From Puccinia triticina (taxonomy: Eukaryota > Basidiomycota > Pucciniomycetes > Pucciniales > Pucciniaceae), in contig NC_070564.1 in the NCBI RefSeq assembly GCF_026914185.1, positions 3,100,001-3,164,000 of the forward strand: DNA of 64,000 nucleotides, given 5' to 3'. The position numbers were made by a program, and so were the translations under genes. The notes under the pieces are model-generated. The model did no database searches, was not told where the DNA came from, and saw only the letters and a list, made by a program, of their open reading frames with translations. Shown here piece by piece: positions 53,693-64,000 of the stretch. The first letter of the stretch is position 1; each line of letters starts with the position of its first letter.

Positions 53693-56600
53693 GAACACTT
53701 ATTGCCTGTACCAAAAGCCAAATTCAGCAGTTGTAACTCAAACATGCATCCTATAGGAATAGTTTCTATGCCTCTAATATTCCCTCACACTAAAGGATCA
53801 GTGAGACTTATTGTTGAATTTGTAGTATTGCAGGATGCTTTATGTGATTATCTTATTCTAGGAAATGATACATTTTGTATGTATGGATTTGATATTTTCC
53901 AAAGTAAAGATAGGCATTATACTATAGGTGGTGATTGGAAGAGAAAGTTCCAAATTTGTAATATTAATTCTATTATAAGTGATCCAGTTACTAAAATAGA
54001 TCCTGAAATACAGAAACAAATGTTATTTTTTAAAGCAGATTATTTAAATCAAGCAGCTGTTAATAATGAACTTAGTGACAGTCAGAAAATGGATATTTTG
54101 AAAATATGCTTTGAAAATAAACAAGCATTTTGTACTTCAGATGAACCTATTGGAGATATCAAAGGTCATGATATGAGCATAGAATTAACTGTACAAGCAC
54201 CTTATCCCCCTATGTTAAGGAAAGCAGCTTATCCCTCAAGTCCTAAATCCAGAGAAGCTCTTGAGAATCATATCAATGAACTACTAGATCTCAGAGTTAT
54301 CAGAAAAGTTGGTCATAATGAACAAGTAGAAATGACTACTCCAGTTATGATAGCTTGGCATAATGATAAGTCTAGGATGGTAGGTGATTTTAGAGCCTTG
54401 AATACTTATACTAAAGCAGATCATTACCCTATACCAAGAATTGAACATGCTTTGCACAACTTATCTAAAGCAAAATACATTACTACAATGGATGTTTTGA
54501 AAGGATTTCATCAAATACCTATAGAAGAGGAAAGTCGTAAGTTTCTCAGAATAATTTGCCATCTGGGAGTATTTGAATATCTCCGTATGCCCTTTGGTAT
54601 TAAGAATGCTCCCTCTCACTTTCAAAGAATGATGGATTCTATATTTGGCCAATATATCAGACAGGGATGGATGATGGTATATATGAATGATATTATAATT
54701 TATTCTGATGACTGGGATGATCACAAAGAAAAGGTAAGAATGATCTTAGAAAAGTCCATTGAAGTAGGATTAAAAATGTCCATAAAAAAATGTAACTTTG
54801 GATATGGAGAGCTCAAAGCCCTGGGACGTATAGTGTCTGGTCTTATGTTAGCAGTAGATCAACACAAAGTGGCTGCAGTATTGCTAAATCCCATGCCAAG
54901 TAATAAAAAAGAAATGATGTCTTTTCTGGGATTTTGTAGTTATTATAGGCAATTTGTTCCACAGTTCTCTAATATTACCAAATGTTTGTATGCAGTTTGT
55001 AATGAGGATACAATATTTGAAATGACCTATGAGAGAGTGCAGGCTTATGAACAGTTGAAGAAACTATTGACTAGTGCGCCAGTATTAGCTCAACCTGATT
55101 ATACTAAGCCATTTATATTGTACATTGATGCTTGCTTAGATGGGTTAAGAGCGGCTCTTCATCAAGAATTTCTTATAGATGATCAGGTTGTTGAGAAACC
55201 TATCCTTTTCATATCTAGACAAATTAAAGATTCTGAAAGGGGGTATGGGGCTAGTCAAATGGAATGTTTAGCACTAGTTTGGGCTCTCAAAAAATTGCAT
55301 TACTACCTTGAAGGTTCTAACTTTGTAGTAATCTCAGATTGTATGGCTGCCAAGACTAATGAACATGAAGACTCCTAATCGTCATATGTTGAGGTGGCAA
55401 ATTGCAATACAGCAATACCGTGGTCATATGACTATAATTCATAAGGAAGGTAAGAAACATAAAAATGCTGACGGATTAAGTAGATGGGCTTTACCAAATA
55501 CTCCGGATAATCCTGCGTATGATCCTGATGATGAAGATATTTTTCCCATATTAGGTATTCATGTGTGTGATTTGGATGAGGCTTTTTATGACTTAGTCCG
55601 TGACAGTTATGATCAAGACTCAAACCTGTTAACACTGGTGGAGATCTTAAAAAATGATAATTGCCCCCCTGAGTTGATTTCTAGCTTACAACCAGAGTTA
55701 ATGATAGACTATAAGTTAGGGAAATTTACTCTATTGGATGGATTACTGTATTATAGAAATAAACATTCTAGTGTACTGGTACTTTGTGACAAAAATCAAG
55801 TAATGAATATACTTAAAGAGTTTCATGACAGTGTAACTTCTGGGCATTTTTTGGAAGACAGAACATTGGAAAGAATTCGTAATACAGCTTGGCGGTTCAA
55901 TTGGAAAAAAGAAGCACAAACTTATGTAAAATCTTGTGATATCTGCCAGAAAGCTAATAAGCAGACAGGAAAAAGATTTGGTCTTCTACAAAAAATTGCT
56001 GAACCTAAATCCCAATGGGAGATTATTAACATGGATTTTGTAACTGGTCTGCCGCCTGCAGGAGCCTATTCCTATAATTCTGTATTAGTAATAGTGGACC
56101 GTTTCTCTAAAAGAGCCCGTTTTATACCTAACCATAAGGATGACACAGCTATGGAAATTGCTATGTTATTCTGGAATAGAATCATGTCTGATGTAGGCAT
56201 TCCTAAAATTATTATTAGTGATAGGGATCCAAAATTTACATCTGAATTTTGGTGCAACTTGCATGACATGTTAGGGACAAAACTTGCTTTTTCTACGGCT
56301 TATCACCCTCAGACTGATGGATTAGCAGAAAGAATGATTCAAACATTAGAAGATATGCTCCGCAGATTCTGTTCATTTGGTTTTGAATTTAAAAATCAAG
56401 ATGGTTATACACATGATTGGGTTAACCTTCTCCCGGCTTTAGAAGTTGCATATAACAGTAGCAAACACTCCACAACTAAAGAAGCTCCTTATGTCTTAGA
56501 ACGTGGGTGGATACCTAGAATGCCTAAAAATACTGTTAATGACAAATTGCCATATATTCATCCAACTTCTTCAGATTTTAAGAAGATGCTAGATGCGGCC

Positions 56601-57134
56601 CATGATCATGCAAGAAATTGTGTAACAGAGGCTGTAGAGTATGACAAGAATAGGTGGGACAAGAGTCATAGAGAACCAGAATTTAAGATTGGAGATAAAG
56701 TAATGTTATCCACGGTAAACTTCAATAATCTGGGAGGGAATAGAAAACTCAAGCCCTCTTTTGTTGGACCTTTTGTCATCAAACAACTACATGGGAAGAA
56801 TGCAGTTGAGGTAATTCTGAGTGAAGAACTTTCAAGAAAGCACCCAGTATTTCCAGTAAGTTTAATTAAACCATGGATATCAAGACCTGGAGAATCTATA
56901 GATGTTCAACCTACTATTCCTGTAGAAGAACCAGTTGAGAATTCAAAATTACAAGTGCAGAAAATTCTAAAAGATAAGAAGGAACGTATTAATGGTAAAG
57001 ATGTGCGTCTGTACCTTGTACGATATAAAAATAATTCAGCAGATAGAGATGAATGGTTGCCTGAAAATAATATTCCAGATGGAACTATTCATCTCCGTAA
57101 TTATAGACTTTCGAAAAGGTCTAAAAACCTCTGA
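53693..57134 (+). pseudogene. Decayed Gypsy pol (second family), gag-less
   Basis: The reading starts just downstream of where the protease active site should be, so Gag and the DSGA motif are missing. RT is otherwise recognisable but has YMND (about 54680) instead of Y[IV]DD, changing a catalytic Asp. RNase H is present (YIDACLDGL). Near 55350 a one-base shift moves the frame from the 53702-55378 ORF to the 55359-57134 ORF at the conserved [12 protein letters not shown]. Integrase is complete: HHCC finger, [29 protein letters not shown] module ([17 protein letters not shown]) and a chromodomain ([18 protein letters not shown]) end it. It is related to but clearly diverged from the 48-52 kb element, with more AT-rich codons. 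Confidence 0.88.
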
Positions 57135-57156
57135 TTTTTTTCTATAGTCTCATCTT

Positions 57157-57169
57157 AAGGGGTAGGAAA
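57157..57169 (+). other. Polypurine tract-like site before 3' LTR
   Basis: AAGGGGTAGGAAA immediately precedes TGTCAGCC at 57170. A purine run followed by TG is the usual junction of internal sequence and 3' LTR, where plus-strand synthesis is primed. Confidence 0.5.
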
Positions 57170-57480
57170 TGTCAGCCGGCTACGCAGCGCAAGCCAGCGT
57201 AACACTTGTATAAATAATTATAAATAATATTTAGAATTTTTTGTGACAGACAACTATGTGATCTGTCACTTATAATATAAAGATATAATAAATACATAAA
57301 AATATATAGTTTGAGTTGAAGAGCTTTGAGTATAATCCGGGTGAATAATAAACTACACCCGCGCGCGTGAGGTGAATAATAAACTACACCCAGGCGCGGG
57401 AGCTACATGTCAATGACATTTAAGTGACAGGTGTCACTTATCCGACGGTGTCTGAGAACTAAGATATCTTCCCCAACTAG
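57170..57480 (+). repeat. Probable 3' LTR of the decayed Gypsy copy
   Basis: Starts TGTCAGCCGGCTACGCAGCG right after the purine tract. It contains AT-rich sequence and a duplicated block GTGAATAATAAACTACACCC (about 57341-57360 and about 57372-57391). No second LTR copy is in the window, so the right end is not determined. Confidence 0.5.
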
Positions 57481-57957
57481 AATTCTTGTTGTGTTACCGG
57501 GAGCGTAGCGGGAGGTGGGTGGAGTCCATGGAACCGCCCAGCCCCTCCCTGTACGCGCCAAGCCCAAGCACGCATGTGGATTTGGCTGCTGTACGCGCCC
57601 AAGGCCCCTGGCGCCGGAGATAGCGGCGTACAGGGACTGGGGAGGTCGTTGGCTACCTCGCAGAGAACTCAGGGTCTGAAGCTCCCTCAGAGACCTTCCC
57701 TCCCTCCGCCAACTCCCTTGTGCCGACTTCCCTCGCTCACTTCCTGTCTCTACCTCAGCTCCCCTGGGTTTCGCCACCCCCCCCCGGTTCAGAATTTTCA
57801 CAAATCTCCTTTGAAAACCTTATAGTTATCATCTACAACTCTACCCCCTCATCATTTCACCGAACCTAATCACCGAGACACCATCATCCCATAACAACCT
57901 TTCAACCTTATCTCTACCAACCTTATCTTCCTCGCAAACCCAAACTCCCCGTCGCAA
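57481..57957. other. Upstream region of the DIRS-type element
   Basis: GC-rich, with an inverted/direct pair of CTGTACGCGCC words (57550-57600) and GGCGTACAGGG (57625). It may belong to the element's left terminal repeat, but no matching right-hand repeat was identified. Confidence 0.35.
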
Positions 57958-59479
57958 ATGTCCGGATTAAACATCCAAGATACGACAAACACCGTTAAAG
58001 CCGCCGCCCAACAAACTGCCCCCGAGGCAGGTGAGGAAAGCCAAATGGCCCAACAACCCCCCCACCCAACCCAAGAGCCAGACGCAGATGACAGCCAACA
58101 GGCGACATCGTCACAGGCCCCAGGTCCAGTCCCCAAATCAAAAGCCACGAAAGCGCCGAAGGCCAGTAAGCCAACGACCCGTCCTGCGGCGAAGATCATC
58201 GCGACGACTCCGAGAGCAGATACCGCTGATGAAGAACCCCAAAGGGAACTGATCAGAGACCCGGAGATAGCAGAGATCCCAGCTCCCGCAGGTGGTAAGC
58301 CAGGAAAGAGAACTAAAATTAGGCAGCCGAGAGCGGAACTGACCCCAGTCCTTCACGTCACCCGCAGAGACAGGGGCAACCGAGAGGAACCCAGCGAACA
58401 GGGACGGCGTGCAATCCGCGGCAGAAGCGAATCGTGAGGCCCGGACAATCTTGCTGAGCAAAATGGTCAAGGCCGAAAAAGAAGGAGATGACGTCAAAGC
58501 GGATCGATACATGAAGATGTACGAAGCGATCCTAGCGGATCAGAAGCCGAGTAACCAGAAAACAGGGCTGATCCACACCGATCCCATCGACCTCACCCCC
58601 CCATCCATCCCCCAAAAGAGACCGGCCCCTAGTGGGGAGACGACACAAGTGCGGACCGTGAAGTTCATCGCAGGTTGCTCCAATTCCCATGACGACGGCG
58701 GCTTCCCCCCCTATTTTCACAAACTTCTCCTCGAATGTAAGGGCCCCCTTCCCCTGACAATCTTCAACCGAGAGTGGCAGGAGAAAGCTCTAGCCGAACA
58801 CTCGAAAAACCGGCCCAAAGTCGAAGAGACAGCCTCCGAAAAAGGACTCTGATACCACGGATTCCCAGTACCTGACGAGTTTTCTCAGAATTTCTCTGAC
58901 TGGACCCTCAACCACCGGTGTTTCCATCTGACTATGCGCGACAGGTATCACTACCCGGTTCTCGCGGAATGGATCCTTGCCCACAAGGAGCACTGCGACA
59001 GGCTCCACCGGAAGAGAGGCTTCATGGTGGCACTCCGGTACGATATTCGGATCAGAAACAATGCCTTCGCTTTCCGGGTTGAAGAAGACGGGGTGGAGTC
59101 CTTCTCCGACATCTCCCAATTCAAACAAGAGACCGCAGACGAGGCGATCTCCACCTGCCGTGACTTCAACGAGATCGGTCTCGCGGACAACCCATACGCA
59201 ATAGGCGAAGGCAAAGTCGGGGGTGACCCGATGAAAGGAATCCGGCCCCCAAAGGCCAACCGATCCAATCCCCCAGCCCAACCAAACCCGCCAAAATCCA
59301 AACCGCACCAGAAAGGGACCCAAGAAGACCACCCTCCCTCGGCCACGGCACCGGGCCACGCGTCCCTCCCCTCAAAACCCGAACAAGGGCGAGGCCCTCC
59401 AGGGAGTGGCTATAAAGGGAACCACTTCAACCCTAACCACACCGGAGGAAGCGTGCGCAACCGCAACCGCGACCAGTAG
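57958..59479 (+). pseudogene. DIRS-type Gag-like gene, frameshifted
   Basis: The first ORF (57958-58437, MSGLNIQD...) is Pro/Ala/Lys-rich and disordered. Between about 58345 and 58435 the useful frame shifts by one. The second part (58409-58852) holds the helical block LLSKMVKAEKEGDDVKADRYMKMYE, shared with the fusion gene at 38.1 kb. A TGA at 58850-58852 then interrupts, and the same frame resumes (YHGFPVPDEFSQNFSDW ...) to the stop at 59479, ending in a Pro/Gly/Asn-rich tail. The role would be nucleocapsid-like. An intron could explain the first break, but I found no convincing splice pair. Confidence 0.6.
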
Positions 59480-59747
59480 GTACCGTCTCTTCTTCACTCC
59501 CATTCCCATCGCCTCCCTTTCCTCTAACATTCGTGTGTAACCATCCAGAACCGCCCCATTCTAGAGACATCGACCCCATCGAATCCTTCCTCTTAATTTC
59601 TTCTTCCTTCTCACTATCCTTTTTCCACTACCCCAACCAATAACGCCCCCCCCCTCATTGGCCTGCAATCGCCTCCCTCCCTATCCTACAACTTGTAATA
59701 GGTCGTATGAAAAGAGAGCGTAATATAAGAACCCACTCCTGACACCC

Positions 59748-61478
59748 ATGAATCTTGTGCACCTCATTAGGGACAAGGCGCCGGAAGACGCGAGCCATTG
59801 CGCACCAGTAGAGACACCGGTGCCCGACAAGAGCAGCCCAAATCCACTGAGATGGCCGGTGCACGTAACCTGTGAGATGAACATAGAGGAATGGGAAGCG
59901 GCCCTGCGCCAAGCCGGCTTAGCAGAGGAGTATAGCGATGTTATACGCGGCTTCAGATATGGGTTCCACCAGGGGATCCCGGAACACAACCTCGGTCCCG
60001 GAGTCCCATACTTCACGCCCCCAAACCACCAAGGAGCGTTACTAGCGAGAGAGAAGATTGAAGCTACAATAGCAAAGGAGATCGCCGCCGGAAGGATGTT
60101 TGGACCCTTCACGCACGAACAGCTAATGGAAAGATACGACTTCTTCCGGACAAACCCCCTGGGAGCGGCGGCGAATGGTGACGGCTCGGTACGACCGATA
60201 AACGACCTCTCCTTCCCCCGGAATAACCCAGAAATTCCCTCAGTCAACTCATTTGTAGACAAACTTGACTACATAACGACGTGGGACGACTTTGAGTCAA
60301 CATCGCGATTCTTCCGTAACCAAACCCAACCGCTACTCCTAGCAATTTTCGACTGGGAAAAGGCCTACCGCCAAATCCCTATATCAAAAGATCAATGGCG
60401 CTACCTAATGGTACAGGACTTCAACGGCGGGATCCTGATCGACACTCGGATCGCCTTTGGCGGAGTAGCAGGCTGCGGGTCGTTCGGCCGACCGGCAGAC
60501 GCCTGGAAGGATCTCATGAAGAAAGAGTTCAACCTCGTCAACATTTTTCGCTGGGTCGACGACAACCTGTTCGTCAAGACGCTCCAATCCAAAGTGGAGA
60601 TGGACCACATCGTGGCAAGATCCGAACAGCTAGGTGTCAAAACAAACGCAACAAAATACTTGCCGTTTAAAGAAGAGCAGAAGTACATAGGTTTCGTCTG
60701 GAACGCCACCAAGAAAACCGTATGACTCCTGGACGACAAGAAGTACCAGAGGGTACAGCAAGTGAAAGCCTTCCTTGTACCGGGAGCGGAATTCACCTTT
60801 GCTCAAGTAGAACAGCTGGCGGGACGACTGAACCACGTCTCGTACATTCTCCCCCAACTACGATGCTATCTTAACAGCCTGTACAGGTGGATGAACGGCT
60901 GGATACACAGAAGAACCGACCGCACACTCCCGAAGGACGCGCGGGTCGACCTCGAATATTGGTTATCAATGCTCCTTCAGTACAAGGAGACAAGGATGAT
61001 CCAGAACCCGGACCCCATCAAAATCGGGTGGGTGGGGGATGCCTCTACCAGCTTCGGAATAGGTGTCCTCATAGGCAAGAGGTGGGCCCAATTTCAGCTG
61101 GCTCAAGGCTGGGACCAAGGTCCAGAACCGAAAAGGGACATTGCTTGGCTAGAGACGGTCGCTATACGACTCGGACTCCTCATCCTTAAAGAAATGGGAA
61201 TCCGACCCGGGAAAACACTCATCGTTTGGACCGACAATACCACAACAGAAACGGTGATCCAGAAGAGGAAATCCAAACACCCCGCTGTCAACAAGGAATG
61301 GAAGATCATCCAGAAATCGTTGATAGACATGGAAATCGACATCGTCTTGCGACGCGTCACATCAAAAGAAAACGCGGCGGACGCCCTGTCACGGGGCAAT
61401 AGATCCAAACACGACAAAATGTTTCAGGTGGCAGTAGTGGTCCCGTGGGACCTGGAATACCGCCTGTTTCAAGTGTAA
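59748..61478 (+). pseudogene. DIRS-type reverse transcriptase and RNase H, one TGA
   Basis: Two same-frame parts (59748-60725 and on to 61478) are separated by a single TGA at 60723-60725, at KKTV-stop-LLDDKK. RT motifs: FDWEKAYRQIPI (first Asp), AFGGVAGCGSFGRPAD, and RWVDDNLFV (catalytic Asp pair), all intact. RNase H: WVGDAST, an acidic residue in AWLETVAI, VWTDNTTTE and SKENAADALSRG. In related elements the residue after KTV is usually Arg, so CGA-to-TGA is likely. Otherwise no indels, suggesting recent loss. It would copy element RNA for recombinase-mediated insertion. Confidence 0.82.
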
Positions 61479-61648
61479 CCTCCGTGCTTCCCCTATCATG
61501 TTGTTTCACTCTCTCCGATAATTTCCTTGGCCTGTCCTCCTCCCCCTATCCATGATTATAAAAGTGTGTTAAAGCCTGCAATGAAATCCCAGAGCCATCA
61601 CACCACTCCTCGATCAGAGAACTCCCAGCAACTGTCCCAACTCCAAAC

Positions 61649-62716
61649 ATGTCCTCAGCAGACCACCTAGCGGCCCTTACGACCCTCGCTAGAAGAGGGT
61701 CACCCGCCCGGGAGCTGTCCACCCAAGACAAACACTTTCTCTTGGGTTACCGGTGGAACACCTTGACCTGCTACAACTCCGCAGTCAAAAAATATTTCAA
61801 ATTCGCAGAAAGCACGAATCGGAACCCCTTCCTCCTCTCACTCACCGCGAGAGATATTTATGACTTCTGTTACTGGGCGGGCCGTACGTACGAGAGTCAA
61901 GCCCCCCACAAGGTGTCTTCAGTGACGCTCGCCAAGTACCTTGCCGGCATCCAGATGTGGCATACTATGCACGACGCGCCATACCCACACAAAACAAAGA
62001 ACAAAATCGGCACGCTCCTGAAATCCTCTGCGTATATAGACGCCGAACAATCTTCGAGACCGAAGAAGGGCGCCGTGATGATCAGACACCTGGTCATGCT
62101 GATGACGGCGTGGATCAAAGGAACCGAATTCCAGAAGGCACTGCTCGACCTAGTCATCGTGGCTTTCTGGGGACTGGCTAGGCTTGGGGAACTCACCTAC
62201 AACGACAAGAGCGGCCCTCTCCGCGAATCAGCCTCGGTACTAGTCGAGGACGTCAACTTTCAGACAGTCAACCTCAAGAGGAAGGCCACTATAGCTGTCA
62301 GAGGTGCCAAGACGGCCGGCCCGGGAGAAGTTCAAGAGATCCATCTATCCGCAAGAAAGATGATGGTATGCCCCATCCTGGCCCTCGATAGAAGAGTCAG
62401 AAACGCCGCAGGGCATGACACTTCTCTGTTCGGATACTGGGAAGCTGGCACCCGGATGCACCTCACCAAACCCGCCGCGTGTCGTGCCTTGTCTCAATTC
62501 TGGAATGAGAACGGGTGCTCCGGGATCTCAGGCCACTCTTTCAGAGTCGGAGGAACCTCCTTTCTCCGAGCGGCTGGAGTCCACGAAGACGGCATCCGTT
62601 GGCTAGGGCGTTGGACCTCGGATTGTTACAAACTATACATCAGAGAATACTCCGACGCAGAGACTGCCGACACCAACGATGTCCTGCGCGAACTTCAGAA
62701 GTGTTGGGTCAATTGA
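61649..62716 (+). CDS. Tyrosine recombinase of DIRS-type element
   Basis: Intact ORF of 355 aa. The N-terminal core-binding (SAM-like) domain spans about residues 1-110 (LLGYRWNTLTCYNSAVKKY). The catalytic domain has the first Arg in LARLGEL (about 175), the His-x-x-Arg box in GHSFRVGG (about 290), Trp in LGRWTSD and the nucleophile Tyr in CYKLYIREYS (about 328). It would integrate circular DNA copies by strand exchange, replacing the DDE integrase of LTR elements. The start at 61649 (MSSADHLAAL) gives the full domain. It could mobilise defective relatives such as the fusion at 37-38 kb. Confidence 0.9.
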   Translation: MSSADHLAALTTLARRGSPARELSTQDKHFLLGYRWNTLTCYNSAVKKYFKFAESTNRNPFLLSLTARDIYDFCYWAGRTYESQAPHKVSSVTLAKYLAGIQMWHTMHDAPYPHKTKNKIGTLLKSSAYIDAEQSSRPKKGAVMIRHLVMLMTAWIKGTEFQKALLDLVIVAFWGLARLGELTYNDKSGPLRESASVLVEDVNFQTVNLKRKATIAVRGAKTAGPGEVQEIHLSARKMMVCPILALDRRVRNAAGHDTSLFGYWEAGTRMHLTKPAACRALSQFWNENGCSGISGHSFRVGGTSFLRAAGVHEDGIRWLGRWTSDCYKLYIREYSDAETADTNDVLRELQKCWVN

Positions 62717-64000
62717 GCATCCTCCTATCATGCAATCCTATTGTCCTACCTTCCCCCCCCCCCCCTTTTTTCCTTCCAGGGGCGGGGCAGGAGCAGAATC
62801 CACGTAGGCGCCCGGCTCCGAGCCCTCCCGGGCCGGAGAGATGGGTCTAGCGCCTTCGCCCTCACACCCTCCGGGGGCTTTCTGCTCCGGGAGGATCCGG
62901 TCCACTGCCTTCCCCTCCCACTGGGACTTCTCTCCGTCAAGTACCCCCTCCCGGGGCACTTTGTACAGTGAGAAGCGTTCCGGGGACGCAGCTCTAGGAC
63001 CGGGGACAATTCCTCCCCCCGTCCCACACACGAGAGTCTTGGGAAGTCACTCCCTGACTTCCAGGGCTCTCACAATGTGAGCAGTCAGCTATGCTGGCGG
63101 CCTAGATCATGAGAGAGCACAGAGTGGTTCACGACCGCGTCCTCCGAGCGTGGTGGCGCGGCTGTGCCCGCGGGGAGCGCTCAAGAAGAGCTGCGCGTTC
63201 CCCCGCCCTGATCTCCCCAACCCAAACCAGACCTCCCCACGGCGTCCAGGTGAGAATGGACCAGACAACCAAAGGCCCCATCCGAGTTCGAGTTCAATAA
63301 ACCGATCGACATCAATAACTAACCGCCCCCTTCGAGCTCGCAAATAATAAACCGACAGGTATCGACCTCCCCATCGAAATATCTAGAGATACAACGACCA
63401 AGGAGGACGAAAACATTATTTAAAGAAGTCGGTCAGTCATCTTTTTCGTCCTCCTCAGCTTCAGACAACGAACCGACCTTCTAACACTTCCATCGCCTCG
63501 ATATACTATCAGTTTTCGATCGATCTAGTTTTTGAACCGTCGCCGTCTCTAGCCTGTTGCAATTCCTCGATCTTCTTTCGCAGCGATAATATTTGGTTAT
63601 TTATTATAAGTAAGTAAAAACCTTTTCCTCTTATCGCCGCCATTTCCCTTACTCGTAAGACTGGGAACAAAACTACACCTGCTAGCAGGCCCCAGCATTT
63701 ATCCTTGGAGGGATCTAAACAACCCCTGTCCGCAGGCCCCTCCTTAAAAAATATATATATTTCTCTTATTTTTTATTTCTTCGAAATAAAACAAACCCAA
63801 AACCATCTTTATTTATCATCATCACCCGGTGTCGCTAGAAGAACGCTGTTCTTGGCATCACCGAGGCTGACATATTCTTTATCTGGTTTATATTAATCAA
63901 ATCCTCGAAGCTTCCAACTAACCACTCAGATGACTCTATCTTTCGAGTGCCATCGCCGAGGGGGGAACTAGTTCGGTGCCTCAATTCAATTGATCAAGTA
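62717..64000. other. 3' region of the DIRS-type element and unassigned sequence
   Basis: 62750-63060 is GC-rich, with C-runs and short inverted GGGGCC/GGCCCC-type words, probably element 3' sequence. 63402-63413 (GGAGGACGAAAA) and its complement at 63444-63455 form a 12-bp stem with a 30-nt loop. Beyond 63600 the sequence is AT-rich, and no gene is recognised up to the window edge. Confidence 0.4.

Larger units (their letters stand above)
57958..62716 (+). mobile_element. DIRS-type (tyrosine recombinase) retrotransposon
   Basis: Gag (57958-59479, broken), RT/RNase H (59748-61478, one TGA) and tyrosine recombinase (61649-62716, intact) lie in order on the plus strand. This gene order without an integrase or LTRs defines the YR-retrotransposons (DIRS/Ngaro group). 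Terminal repeats could not be delimited. Confidence 0.82.

Overview
The window looks like nuclear DNA from a rust-like basidiomycete (order Pucciniales, probably Puccinia-like). This is inferred from the mix of contents: compact multi-exon genes with roughly 50-250 nt introns, chromodomain Ty3/Gypsy elements, a DIRS-type tyrosine-recombinase retrotransposon, a PIF/Harbinger transposon carrying a DUF6818/Myb-like partner gene, and many hAT-like MITEs. No rRNA, convincing stand-alone tRNA gene or CRISPR array was seen. Most of the sequence is transposable elements; only four host-type genes can be supported.

Left part (1-18.5 kb): a hairpin minisatellite (1-760), a repeat-filled TIR element (2596-3280), a Tourist-like MITE with TAA target duplications (6569-6879), then two tandem paralogous genes on the minus strand (8709-10376 and 11906-13794). 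These encode putative secreted proteins of 373 and 400 aa and share intron phases and a 12-nt microexon. Next comes a 4.58 kb Tc1/mariner-type element (13956-18532, TA duplications, about 280-bp inverted ends) with a spliced DD34E transposase and a second convergent gene ending in a SAM-like domain.

Middle (18.6-37 kb): a 455-bp hAT-like MITE built of TTAGCGTAGCG words, a young full-length Ty3/Gypsy chromovirus on the minus strand (19297-25643; 381-bp LTRs that look identical, TTGTG duplication), degraded repeats, a 386-bp fold-back hAT-like MITE, and a PIF/Harbinger element (30787-35261) whose Myb-like gene is split by a 638-bp hAT-like MITE with a clean 8-bp duplication. A TIR-bounded minisatellite follows (35577-36848).

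Host island (37-43 kb): a spliced Gag/tyrosine-recombinase fusion gene, a four-exon shugoshin gene (41157-38768, minus) and a divergently oriented single-exon helical protein gene (41566-42726, plus).

Right part (43.6-64 kb): a Gypsy element with long LTR-like repeats (44130-45468 and 52354-53692). It carries a 393-codon ORF fully overlapping gag in another frame and a possible spliced upstream exon. A decayed, gag-less Gypsy pol (53702-57134) follows, then a DIRS-type element (gag, RT/RNase H, tyrosine recombinase; 57958-62716). Across the elements nearly all nonsense interruptions are TGA, several where relatives carry arginine, which suggests C-to-T decay of CGA codons.
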